This document shows, one piece after another, positions 43,345 to 52,193 of a stretch of 64,000 nucleotides of DNA (position 1 is the stretch's first letter; every line of letters begins with the position of its first letter). The stretch covers positions 1,178,001 to 1,242,000 of the forward strand of contig NZ_CP159831.1 of assembly GCF_047730075.1 (NCBI RefSeq), given 5' to 3'. The position numbers and the translations under genes are program-made. A model generated the notes under the pieces. The model saw only the letters and a list, made by a program, of their open reading frames with translations, ran no database searches and was not told the origin of the DNA. The stretch is from Njordibacter sp905182035. Its GTDB lineage: Bacteria; Pseudomonadota; Gammaproteobacteria; Pseudomonadales; Balneatricaceae.

Positions 43345-44550
43345 TATGGTGTTAGCGTGATCGTTATAGACTTGACTATCCATTATTAAGTGCAAACGTT
43401 TTCCAGTGTAAGGTGAATTGGCTTTCACCACGTCCATGTTTAACTCTATACCTAAACCAGGTTTAGTATTAGGAATAATATAACCTTTTTGCCAGTCAAT
43501 TTTTTCCTCAACCACTTCTCCATGAAAACCATCCCAAATACCGATACTTTCTTGAATTAAAAAGTTAGGTGTAGCCGTTGCCAGTTGAATACTAGCTGCT
43601 GCTCCTACGGGTCCATTATACAAATGAGGGGCTATCTGGCAGTAATATACTTCGGCTAAGGCAGCGATTTTTTTAGCTTCCAAAATGCCGCCTACCCGGC
43701 CTAAGTTCATTTGCAAAATAGACGCAGCCTTGTGCTTCAATACGTCGTGGAATTCATATTTAGTGGTTAACCGCTCGCCGGTTGCAATAGGAATACTGGT
43801 TTTGGCCGCAACTCTAGCCATAGCTTCAGGTTGGCCAGGTGGCACTGGTTCTTCAAACCACAAAGGGTCATAGGGTTCTATACGTTGGGCTAAACGAATG
43901 GCTGAGGCTGGGGTCATTTGGCCATGGGTACCAAATAATAAGTCACAGTTATTGCCCACCGCATCACGAATTTTGCGGCAGAAAGTTTCACTGCGCTGTA
44001 AGGCAGCGAGTGAAATTTGGTGGCCAGAATAGACACTATAAGGTCCAGCTGGGTCAAACTTAAGAGCGGTAAAGCCTTGCTCCATGTTCTTCAGGGCACA
44101 TTCAACGGCTAAGTCTGGGCAATAGTAATCATGCTCGCCTTTGCTGTTGGTAGGATAGAGGTAGGTATACGAACGTAATTTATCATGAACTTTGCCGCCT
44201 ATCAGCTCATACACAGGTTTGCCGGCAGCTTTACCTATAATGTCCCAGCAGGCCATTTCTAGGCCGCTAAAGGCCCCCATCATGGTGAGGTCTGGGCGTT
44301 GGGTAAAACCACTAGAATAGCATTCGCGATAAAAACGTTCGATATGATGGGGGTCGTGTCCTTTTAGGTAACGGTCAAATACGTCATCTAACGCTTTCGC
44401 CATCACCTCCGGATGAAAGGTAGAGGCATAGACCTCCCCCACACCCTGTATGCCACAACTGGTTTGTAGGGTGACAAAAATCCAATACATGCCACCAATA
44501 TGAGGTGGGGGTACGGCCACAATGTGGCTTTGCATAGTGGCTATTTTCAT
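43339..44550 (-). CDS. Enolase-superfamily sugar-acid dehydratase/racemase-like protein
   Basis: 403 residues of the mandelate racemase / muconate lactonising family. It has a capping domain (about 1-125), then a barrel with ALKFDPAGPYSVYSG (about 162-175), FGTHGQ (206-211), FEEPVPPGQ (Glu233/Glu234), ATGERL (Glu259) and QIAPHLYNGP (His309). The second and third metal ligands and the C-terminal histidine fit acid-sugar dehydratases. The usual first metal-ligand aspartate of D-X-H-G appears as Gly207, with His209 kept. Substrate unknown. No sugar transporter or kinase is adjacent. Confidence 0.85.
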   Translation of the reverse strand: MKIATMQSHIVAVPPPHIGGMYWIFVTLQTSCGIQGVGEVYASTFHPEVMAKALDDVFDRYLKGHDPHHIERFYRECYSSGFTQRPDLTMMGAFSGLEMACWDIIGKAAGKPVYELIGGKVHDKLRSYTYLYPTNSKGEHDYYCPDLAVECALKNMEQGFTALKFDPAGPYSVYSGHQISLAALQRSETFCRKIRDAVGNNCDLLFGTHGQMTPASAIRLAQRIEPYDPLWFEEPVPPGQPEAMARVAAKTSIPIATGERLTTKYEFHDVLKHKAASILQMNLGRVGGILEAKKIAALAEVYYCQIAPHLYNGPVGAAASIQLATATPNFLIQESIGIWDGFHGEVVEEKIDWQKGYIIPNTKPGLGIELNMDVVKANSPYTGKRLHLIMDSQVYNDHANTIV

Positions 44551-44688
44551 AACATGTCTCTTATTGTTCTTAATCTAAAGGACTGGCCGCAATATTGCTC
44601 TTTTGGGGAATTTTATGCTAGCTATTTTGATATTGATACATGTGCAAAGAGACAACTGGTTATTAATAGTGCGATTGTGGTGTTAGCT

Positions 44689-45477
44689 TTAACTCAGGCC
44701 CATGGCAATAAAGTGCGGATTTAAAATATCTGCCTTGCCATAAACCATGGACTGTCCAGAGGCTTGTTTAACACTTCCTCCAGCACCTTCTAACACCGCC
44801 TGCGCTGCTGCAGTATCCCACTCGCATGTGGGCGCTAGGCGGGGGTAATAGTCTGCTAACCCTTCGGCAATACGAATAAACTTAAGTGAGCTTCCAGCCT
44901 GAATGAGAGTGCTTGAGCCTAGCTGGTCTATGAGTTGCTTGGTAGCATCATTTAAATGGCTTTTACTGGCTAATACACGGATAGGAATTTGTGTTTTAAC
45001 ACACTGAATGTAAGAGGCATCTTCTAATTGGTTTTGCAGTTGCCTAAAGGCGCCGAGCCGATTGCCTCCCCAATAAACATGGTTAGCCACAGGTACACCT
45101 ACCAATCCAAAACTAGGCTTATTGGCCTCAATTAGAGCCAAATTAACGGTAAATTCACCGTTTTTGTTAATAAATTCTTTAGTGCCATCTAATGGGTCTA
45201 TGAGCCAATAACAGGTGTTGTTATGGGCAACGCTTAAGGAGTTTGCATCTTCTTCTGAGACTACAGGAATGCTAGGTGTAAGCCGTTTGAGGCCTGCCAT
45301 AATATAATGATGAGCCGCCAAATCAGCTGCTGTTACTGGCGATTCATCCAACTTGTTTTGCACATTAAAGTTGTCACTATGGTAAATTTTCAAAATGACG
45401 TCGCCAGCATCACTGGTGAGTTGGACTAACTCTGACAACAATTTTGGGTTAGACATTATAGTATCAGCTTGACTCAT
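44689..45477 (-). CDS. cysQ: 3'(2'),5'-bisphosphate nucleotidase CysQ
   Basis: 262 residues of the inositol monophosphatase fold with the metal motifs VVSEEDAN and LIDPLDGTKEFINKNGEF, and the C-terminal CEWDTAAAQAVLEGAGGSV. CysQ removes the 3'-phosphate of PAP (or PAPS), the by-product of sulfonate transfer. It lies two bases downstream of cysNC, so it is the last gene of the sulfate activation operon. A second start, seven codons in (MSNPKLL), is possible. Confidence 0.95.
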   Translation of the reverse strand: MSQADTIMSNPKLLSELVQLTSDAGDVILKIYHSDNFNVQNKLDESPVTAADLAAHHYIMAGLKRLTPSIPVVSEEDANSLSVAHNNTCYWLIDPLDGTKEFINKNGEFTVNLALIEANKPSFGLVGVPVANHVYWGGNRLGAFRQLQNQLEDASYIQCVKTQIPIRVLASKSHLNDATKQLIDQLGSSTLIQAGSSLKFIRIAEGLADYYPRLAPTCEWDTAAAQAVLEGAGGSVKQASGQSMVYGKADILNPHFIAMGLS

Positions 45478-45479
45478 GG

Positions 45480-47375
45480 TTATAGCTCCAATTCTGTAAT
45501 TACTTGCGCAACAAGTTGTTCAGCAATGTGTTCGGCAGTCAATACACTGGTATCTACTTCAAAGTCAGGGTTTTTTGGTGCCTCGTAAGGGCTGTTGATA
45601 CCAGTAAAATTAGGAATCTCTCCGCGCCGCGCCTTTTTGTATAATCCTTTTGTGTCGCGCTGCTCAGCTACGTCTAAAGGGGTATTAACAAATATTTCTA
45701 CAAACTCGCCGTCTTCAAAACGTGCTTTAGCCGCATGGCGTTCAGCTTCGTAAGGCGAAATAAACGCGGTGAGTACCACTAAACCCGCATCCACCATTAA
45801 TTGAGCTACCTCGGTAACGCGGCGAATGTTTTCCACTCGGTCGGCTTCGGTAAAACCCAGGTCTTTATTAAGGCCATGGCGCACGTTGTCGCCGTCTAGC
45901 AGGTAGGTACGAATACCTTTTTGGTGTAACTTTTTTTCTACCAAGTTGGCAATGGTAGATTTTCCAGAGCCACTTAAACCAGTAAACCATAATACTTTAC
46001 CAGGGTGACCATTGAGCTGATAACGATCTTGCTTAGCGACTGTTAAGGCTTGCATATGAACATTGCTGGAGCGGCGTAGGGCGTGTTTAATCATGCCAGC
46101 GGCTACTGTTGCGTTACTAAAGCGATCGACTAAAATAAGGCTACCTAAAGGTTGGCAATCTGCGAAGGTTTCGAAGGCCACGGCTTTGTCTAGGCTTAGT
46201 TTTACCACCGCAATGTCGTTTAAGCCTAAGGCTCTTGCGGCGTTGCGCGCTAACGTATTAACGTTAATGGTATGTTTAATGTCTGTTATCTGTGCGTTGA
46301 CCCAGTTGCTGCCAATTTGTAAACCATAAGAGCGGCCTATAAATCCCTGTTCTTGGTCCATCCAGATCAGGTCCACTTCAAATTGATCAGACACTTGGCA
46401 AGGCGTTTGGGCTGCTACGAGCATGTCTCCACGAGAGACATCGACCTCTCTGTCTAGGGTGATGGTGACGGCCTGGCCGGTAAAGGCTTTAGGTAACTGG
46501 TGTTCAAATAAAATGATGTCTTTTATTTTGGCAATGGAGCCAGAAGGCAGAATGCGGATTTCATTACCTAGTTCAACCGCACCAGCTGCCACAGTGCCAG
46601 AAAAACCATGAAAATCTAGGTGAGGGTGGTTAACCCATTGCACCGGCATTCTAAAGGCATGTTCATCTAATTTTTGAATAGTGGGCACCGTTTCTAAAAA
46701 CGCGAGTAAGGTTGGGCCTTTAAACCAAGTCATTTGGCTTGAACGGGTAACCACGTTATCACCTTTTAAGGCGGATACAGGGATGGTGGTTAGTTTTTTG
46801 AAATCCAGCTGCTTGGCGAACTCTGCAAAATTTTGTTCAATGGTTTCGAAGATGGATTGTTGGTAGTCCACTAAATCCATCTTATTGATGGCTAACATCA
46901 CGTGCTTAATGCCCAACAATGAACAGATCAAAGCATGACGCCGAGTTTGTTCTAATACGCCTTTACGGGCATCAATGAGTATAACGGCAAGGTCTGTAGT
47001 GGAGGCCCCAGTGACCATGTTGCGAGTGTATTGTTCGTACCCAGGGGTGTCTGCCACTATAAATTTACGTTTATCGGTGTTAAAAAATCGGTAGGCTACG
47101 TCGATGGTAATACCCTGTTCTCGTTCAGCAGCTAGGCCGTCTACCAATAAAGAGTAATTTATGTCACCACCTTGGGTGTCGTAAGTAATTGATGCTTTTT
47201 GTAACGACGAGACTTGATCATCAAAAATGCATTTGGCTTCGTAAAGCAGGCGTCCAATTAATGTTGACTTGCCATCATCCACGCTACCGCAGGTAATAAA
47301 ACGTAATAGATCCAATTGGTTTTGTTGTTGCAAGAAATGATCAACAGGATTGGCTGGTGAATTGGTAGTAGTCAT
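45480..47375 (-). CDS. cysNC: Bifunctional sulfate adenylyltransferase GTPase / APS kinase CysNC
   Basis: 631 residues. The N-terminal EF-Tu-like GTPase (about 1-440) shows GSVDDGKSTLIGRLLYEAK, DTPGYEQYTRNM and INKMDL. The C-terminal APS kinase (about 450-631) shows the P-loop GLSGSGKSTIANLVEKKLH, LLDGDNVRHGLNKDLGF and DTKGLYKKARRGEIPNFTGINSPYE. It powers CysD to form APS and then phosphorylates it to PAPS. Its start overlaps the cysD stop by one base. Confidence 0.96.
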   Translation of the reverse strand: MTTTNSPANPVDHFLQQQNQLDLLRFITCGSVDDGKSTLIGRLLYEAKCIFDDQVSSLQKASITYDTQGGDINYSLLVDGLAAEREQGITIDVAYRFFNTDKRKFIVADTPGYEQYTRNMVTGASTTDLAVILIDARKGVLEQTRRHALICSLLGIKHVMLAINKMDLVDYQQSIFETIEQNFAEFAKQLDFKKLTTIPVSALKGDNVVTRSSQMTWFKGPTLLAFLETVPTIQKLDEHAFRMPVQWVNHPHLDFHGFSGTVAAGAVELGNEIRILPSGSIAKIKDIILFEHQLPKAFTGQAVTITLDREVDVSRGDMLVAAQTPCQVSDQFEVDLIWMDQEQGFIGRSYGLQIGSNWVNAQITDIKHTINVNTLARNAARALGLNDIAVVKLSLDKAVAFETFADCQPLGSLILVDRFSNATVAAGMIKHALRRSSNVHMQALTVAKQDRYQLNGHPGKVLWFTGLSGSGKSTIANLVEKKLHQKGIRTYLLDGDNVRHGLNKDLGFTEADRVENIRRVTEVAQLMVDAGLVVLTAFISPYEAERHAAKARFEDGEFVEIFVNTPLDVAEQRDTKGLYKKARRGEIPNFTGINSPYEAPKNPDFEVDTSVLTAEHIAEQLVAQVITELEL

Positions 47376-48865
47376 TAAAAATACCCCTCTTGCTTCTTTT
47401 TTTCCATGGATCCTGTACTGTCAGAATCGATAGCCCTGCCTTGGCGTTCGCTGGTGTGGGCTTTTAATAGCTCTAGGATTATTTCTTCTAGGTTTTGCGC
47501 TTGCGACTCAATAGCGCCCGTAAGGGGGTAGCAGCCTAAGGCTCTAAAACGAATCGTTTTTATGGCTACGGATTCATTAGGCATGAGTTTTAGGCGCTCA
47601 TCATCTACCATTATGAGCATGCCATCACGTTCGATTACGGGCCTAGGAGCAGCAAAGTATAAAGGCACAATGGGGATGTTTTCTCGGTAGATGTATTGCC
47701 AGATATCCAATTCGGTCCAGTTAGATATGGGGAATACACGAATGCTCTCGTCGGACTTTTTGTGGCCGTTGTATAGGTTCCACAATTCTGGCCTTTGATT
47801 CTTTGGGTCCCACCGTTGGGTAGTATTGCGGAAAGAAAAAACACGTTCTTTAGCTCGGCTCTTTTCTTCATCCCTTCGCGCACCACCAAAAGCCACATCA
47901 AAACTGTATTTTTCCAAGGCTTGTTTTAAACCCTCGGTTTTCATAATGTTTGTATGAAGAGCACTACCATGAGCTAATGGACTAATGTTGCGCTCAATAC
48001 CATCTGGGTTAGTATGTACAAGTAACTCCATGCCTGCTTGTCGACTTATATAGTCACGGAACTGATACATTTCCTGAAACTTCCAACGGGTATCTATGTG
48101 TAATAGTGGGAACGGTGGTGGACTAGGGTAAAAAGCTTTGCGGGCTAAATGCAGCATAACTGCGCTGTCTTTGCCAACGGAGTAAAGCATCACAGGGTTG
48201 CTAGCATTGGCCATAACTTCACGCATAATGTGAATACTTTCGGCTTCTAATCTATCAAGCTGGCTGTAACCATCGGAAACAGGGATTTTAGCCTTGGCCC
48301 CTGTGTTTATGTAGAGGGTGCTAGGGTAAGCTGCTAATCCTAAAGTTCCTTGCCCACATGATGTGTGCAATTGTTCTTGAGGTTGGTTACGTTGCACTTC
48401 ACGGGCTATGGTTGTGCAGTGGCCATGGGGTAGGTACAAAGTATCTTTGCCCTTGTAAAAGGTGAGAGCATTTAAGGCCAGTACTAAGGTTACACAAGTA
48501 AAAGGGTGCTCAGTAGAAGTGTCCAACCAAATCCAGCAGCGGCCAAGGCGAGCGTCGTTTGCGAATAGCCCTTGTTGACCATTTGTGTTATTGAACAACT
48601 GCACCGCTAGCACACTATGACGACGTTTTTTAGCCTGTGTCAATAGATGATCACGTATTTGGGGTTTTAGGTTGCGTCCACTCTCGTCTACGATGGATGT
48701 GATGTCTAAGCTGGATGGCAAAAATTGATTCTTCTCTATCCAGCGATCTGCGGCACGGCGGTGCTCTGCTAAACCTAATTCTTGTAAGTAGGTGGCTAAT
48801 CTTTCGGTATCCCACACTAAGGGTTGGCCTTGTAAGTGGGTTTGATAAAGAGAGTCTAGTTGCAT
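47375..48865 (-). CDS. cysD: Sulfate adenylyltransferase subunit 2 (CysD) with novel N-terminal domain
   Basis: 496 residues. From about residue 199 (SQLDRLEAESIHIMREV) to the end it is a normal CysD of about 300 residues, with the PP-loop SVGKDSAVMLHLARKAFYP (229 onward), FGGARRDEEKSRAKER and the C-terminal SMEKKKQEGYF. The first 198 residues match no family I recognise, although they are in one open frame with no good internal start before the CysD core. They contain WIEKNQFLPSSLDIT, RRHSVLAVQLF, CWIWLDTSTEHPF and LYLPHGHCT. ATG 48865 has only a weak purine site. The operon is cysD, cysNC, cysQ. Confidence 0.92.
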   Translation of the reverse strand: MQLDSLYQTHLQGQPLVWDTERLATYLQELGLAEHRRAADRWIEKNQFLPSSLDITSIVDESGRNLKPQIRDHLLTQAKKRRHSVLAVQLFNNTNGQQGLFANDARLGRCWIWLDTSTEHPFTCVTLVLALNALTFYKGKDTLYLPHGHCTTIAREVQRNQPQEQLHTSCGQGTLGLAAYPSTLYINTGAKAKIPVSDGYSQLDRLEAESIHIMREVMANASNPVMLYSVGKDSAVMLHLARKAFYPSPPPFPLLHIDTRWKFQEMYQFRDYISRQAGMELLVHTNPDGIERNISPLAHGSALHTNIMKTEGLKQALEKYSFDVAFGGARRDEEKSRAKERVFSFRNTTQRWDPKNQRPELWNLYNGHKKSDESIRVFPISNWTELDIWQYIYRENIPIVPLYFAAPRPVIERDGMLIMVDDERLKLMPNESVAIKTIRFRALGCYPLTGAIESQAQNLEEIILELLKAHTSERQGRAIDSDSTGSMEKKKQEGYF

Positions 48866-48914
48866 GATGAATTGTCTTAAAATGTAATTTAGTTAAAAAA
48901 TTAAGTAAAATTAT

Positions 48915-48930
48915 TATTATTATAATAATA
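48915..48930. repeat. 16-bp AT palindrome in the cysD/kynU gap
   Basis: TATTATTATAATAATA equals its own reverse complement. It lies about 50 bases before the leftward cysD start, and it includes TATTAT/TATAAT promoter-like hexamers on either strand. Confidence 0.5.
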
Positions 48931-49001
48931 CTCTATTTTTATTCTTAATCAATACATTTTAAGACATTTTTAAGTTAATGAAGCCAGATGGGTAGAAAGG
49001 T

Positions 49002-50237
49002 TTAGGTAACGGCCTTCTTATTCAAAAATTGAGGTTGGTTCCAGTGCTCGTTTGACATGATATCCACCAACGCATCTACTGTATCCCAGAGGTCTACGTA
49101 CTTCAAATACAGTGGCGTGAAGCCAAAACGTAGATTATCTGGAGCCCTAAAATCACCCACAATATTGCGCTCTATTAAGGCCTGAATAATGGCGTAGCCT
49201 TGGGTGTGTATTAACGACACTTGACTGCCTCGTTGTTCATCGTTTATGGGAGAACCTAATTCAAACCATGGACAGCGTTGTTGGATTAACTGAATAAACA
49301 GCTTGCCCATGTGCTGCGATTTAAGTCGTACCTGCTCCATGTCCGCTTTTAGCATCAGGTCTAAAGCCACTTCTAATGCAGCATTGGCTAACACGGAAGG
49401 GGTGCCACACATGGCCTGCTCAATGCCTTCTGCACCTTGGTAGTCGTCATTAAACGCAAACGGTTTGGCGTGGCCTAACCAGCCTGTGAGGGGCTGTTCA
49501 AACTGGGCTAAATGGCGTTTGGCTACATATACAAAAGCTGGCGAACCTGGGCCGCCATTAAGATACTTATAGGTACAGCCTACAGCTAGGTCGGCATTAA
49601 AGCTATCCAAAGAAATGGGCATGGCGCCTGCTGAGTGAGATAGGTCCCACATCATTAACGCGCCTTTCTCTTGTGCAAGCTGAGTGACGGTAGCCATGTC
49701 CCACATGGCGCCTGTCTTAAAATGTACATGAGTTAATAATACTAATGCAGTGTCGTCATCAATGGCATGTAATACTTGGTCCCGGGGCAGGGCAACGACT
49801 TGAACTTGATCACCTAGTAGTTTGGCTAAACCCTGCAATAAATAAAGGTCTGTTGCAAAATTGCCAGTTTCGGTAATGAGTTTGGTGCGGTCTGGGCGCA
49901 TTTTTACGGCGGCGGCCGCTAATTTAAAAATGTTAATAGAGGTGGTGTCGCAAACTAACGTTTGACCAGCTTCTGCACCTACTAAGCGGCCAACTTTATC
50001 GCCCAATTCTATGGGCTTTTGCATCCAATAATGACAGTTCCAACTGCGGATTAAATCCACCCCCCATTGCTGTTGTATCACCTCATTAACACGGTTTGCA
50101 GTGTCTTTGGGTAATACCCCAAGGGAATTACCATCGAGGTAAATGAGGCCTTCTTGTAGGATAAACTCGTCCCTCATAGGTGCTAGGGAATCATTTTGGT
50201 CCAATAGCTCAAAGTTTTTTCTGATTAACTTCGTCAT
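49002..50237 (-). CDS. kynU: Kynureninase
   Basis: 411 residues of the PLP fold-type I family. The PLP lysine is Lys224 in VGCTYKYLNGGPGSPAFVYV. Other conserved parts are YLDGNSLGVLP, LVCDTTSINIFKL and WDLSHSAGAMPI. It cleaves kynurenine to anthranilate and alanine. It lies 27 bases downstream of kynA in a leftward operon. No kynurenine formamidase gene (kynB) is in the window. Confidence 0.95.
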   Translation of the reverse strand: MTKLIRKNFELLDQNDSLAPMRDEFILQEGLIYLDGNSLGVLPKDTANRVNEVIQQQWGVDLIRSWNCHYWMQKPIELGDKVGRLVGAEAGQTLVCDTTSINIFKLAAAAVKMRPDRTKLITETGNFATDLYLLQGLAKLLGDQVQVVALPRDQVLHAIDDDTALVLLTHVHFKTGAMWDMATVTQLAQEKGALMMWDLSHSAGAMPISLDSFNADLAVGCTYKYLNGGPGSPAFVYVAKRHLAQFEQPLTGWLGHAKPFAFNDDYQGAEGIEQAMCGTPSVLANAALEVALDLMLKADMEQVRLKSQHMGKLFIQLIQQRCPWFELGSPINDEQRGSQVSLIHTQGYAIIQALIERNIVGDFRAPDNLRFGFTPLYLKYVDLWDTVDALVDIMSNEHWNQPQFLNKKAVT

Positions 50238-50264
50238 GTTATGCCCTTATAAATGGTCTGTGGT

Positions 50265-51116
50265 TTAAAGACTTGTACGTACAGACCAAAGCTCGGGAAA
50301 AAACTGCAAAGACAGGGCTTTTTGTAGGTAATCCACACCAGATGTTCCACCAGTACCGTGTTTGTGGCCAATGATACGTTCTACGGTTTTCATGTGATTA
50401 AAGCGCCACTGTTGAAAATGGTATTCCAAGTCTACCAATTTTTCGGCTAATTCGTACAAATCCCAATAGGTGTCAGTGTCTTGATAGACTTTTCGCCATG
50501 CAGCTTCAACCTGTGCATTAGGTGAATAAGGTTGTTGCCAGTCTCTTTTAGTATGGGCTACTGGAATATCAAAACCACGCTGCAGGAGCAGTTGCAGGCA
50601 TACATCGTACAAGCTGGGAGCGTTGAGTACAGTGGTTAAATGTTGGTAATTGTGTGGATGATTTTTATGGGCTTGAATTAATGCAGCATTTTTATTGCCC
50701 AACAAAAATTCAAGCTCGCGGTATTGGAATGATTGAAAGCCTGAACTTTGTCCTAGGCTGTCTCTAAAACTGGCGTAGTCTGCGGGTGTCATGGTCACTA
50801 ACACTTCCCATGCATTCACCATTTGTTGTTGTATACGGGCTACGCGGGTAAGCATTTTAAAGGCAGGGCGTAAATCGTCTTGGGCGATCAATTTAGTAGC
50901 GCCATGGGCTTCATGCAGGCACAGCTTCATCCACAATTCAGAGGCTTGGTGGATGACGATAAATAACATTTCGTCATGAGCGTCACTGCGAGGATTTTGT
51001 TGTTCTAAAAGACTTTCCAAACCAAGGTATTGGCCGTAACTGATATCTTGCTGCCAATGAATATGTTCATCGCTGATGTCGATGGCACTAGATGCGTATG
51101 GGCATTTGTAGGTCAT
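50265..51116 (-). CDS. kynA: Tryptophan 2,3-dioxygenase
   Basis: 283 residues with family motifs YGQYLGLESLLEQQNPRSDAHDEMLFIVIHQASELWMKL, SSGFQSFQYRELEFLLGN, and the heme pocket VERIIGHKHGTGGTSGVDYLQK. It opens the indole ring of tryptophan to N-formylkynurenine with heme and O2. It is the first gene of kynA-kynU and is divergent from a LysR regulator 107 bases away. Confidence 0.95.
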   Translation of the reverse strand: MTYKCPYASSAIDISDEHIHWQQDISYGQYLGLESLLEQQNPRSDAHDEMLFIVIHQASELWMKLCLHEAHGATKLIAQDDLRPAFKMLTRVARIQQQMVNAWEVLVTMTPADYASFRDSLGQSSGFQSFQYRELEFLLGNKNAALIQAHKNHPHNYQHLTTVLNAPSLYDVCLQLLLQRGFDIPVAHTKRDWQQPYSPNAQVEAAWRKVYQDTDTYWDLYELAEKLVDLEYHFQQWRFNHMKTVERIIGHKHGTGGTSGVDYLQKALSLQFFPELWSVRTSL

Positions 51117-51223
51117 AGGTTGTCCTTGTTAACATTTTTTATAGTTTAGGGTGTGTAATTGTTGAAGTAAATGTCATAATTTGGGGGTTAAGTATGAATT
51201 AAATGCATATATATGAGTGATCA

Positions 51224-52129
51224 ATGGCGATTAAATTAAGTGTGAGACAGTTACAAATGATTCGGGCTTTGGAGGTGGCAGGCAGTGTGTCTGCTGCTGC
51301 TGTCGCCTTGCAGGTGAGCCAGTCGGCCCTGAGCCACCGTATACGCGAGGCAGAACGGTTGTTAGATACGGCTTTGTATAGCCGGCAAAATAAAAAACTG
51401 TTGGCCACACCGGCAGGTTTAAGGGTGCAATTTGCTGCGAAAAGGGTGTTAGCAGAATTAGAGCGCGCTGAGCAAGATGTGGCGCACATGAGTGGAGGCG
51501 TGACAACAACTGTGCGCTTGGGTTTAGAGGCTTATGCATCGCACCATTGGTTGCCTGAGTTGTATCAGCAGTTATCCATTAAGTGCCCATACATTGGCCT
51601 TGAAATTGCCGCTGACGTGGGTTTACATCCTGAGTCAGCGTTACGCCAACAAGCCATTGATATTGCATTGATTTCTGGGCTGCCACCTGCAAGCGACTTT
51701 AATTGTATTCATTTGGGTGAAGACCCATTGTTAGCACTAATGGCCAGCACTCATCCCTTAGCACATCACCCAAGTGTGCTACCGGAGATGTTCGCTGATT
51801 TTCCTTATGTGGCTTACCATACAAATCCGGAACAGGGCCGTGAATATGACTTAGTGTTTCGGCGTCACCATGTTCTTCCCAGTAATGTAATAAGTGCGGG
51901 AGTCACTGAAGCAGTTTTGACTATTGTAGGTGACGGCCAAGGCATCACTATTCTTCCTGCTTGGACTGCTCTGTCGCAAGGGCCGAAATACGGCTTAGTG
52001 GCCCGTCCTATAGGTGACGGGGAATTAACAACTCAATGGTACCTTGCCGGCTTACACCAAGTGGCTAATAGAGAAGCTATTTCAGAGGTGATGCGGATGA
52101 TAAAAAATATAACCAGCTTTAATGACTAA
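51224..52129 (+). CDS. LysR-type transcriptional regulator (MetR-like)
   Basis: 301 residues with an N-terminal winged helix (LSVRQLQMIRALEVAGSVSAAAVALQVSQSALSHRIREAERLL) and a substrate-binding domain resembling MetR (VRLGLEAYASHHWLPELYQQL, LGEDPLLALMASTHPLA, GDGQGITILPAWTAL). By the usual LysR rule it probably controls the divergent kynA-kynU and itself. The more common kyn regulator in Pseudomonas is an Lrp-type KynR, so this would be a different control. The resemblance to MetR leaves a methionine role possible. Confidence 0.85.
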   Translation: MAIKLSVRQLQMIRALEVAGSVSAAAVALQVSQSALSHRIREAERLLDTALYSRQNKKLLATPAGLRVQFAAKRVLAELERAEQDVAHMSGGVTTTVRLGLEAYASHHWLPELYQQLSIKCPYIGLEIAADVGLHPESALRQQAIDIALISGLPPASDFNCIHLGEDPLLALMASTHPLAHHPSVLPEMFADFPYVAYHTNPEQGREYDLVFRRHHVLPSNVISAGVTEAVLTIVGDGQGITILPAWTALSQGPKYGLVARPIGDGELTTQWYLAGLHQVANREAISEVMRMIKNITSFND

Positions 52130-52193
52130 TAGCTGCGCCTTGCCATTAATTTAGGTAATATGTTCGCTCGATTTGTCTTAGAAAACACTCTAC

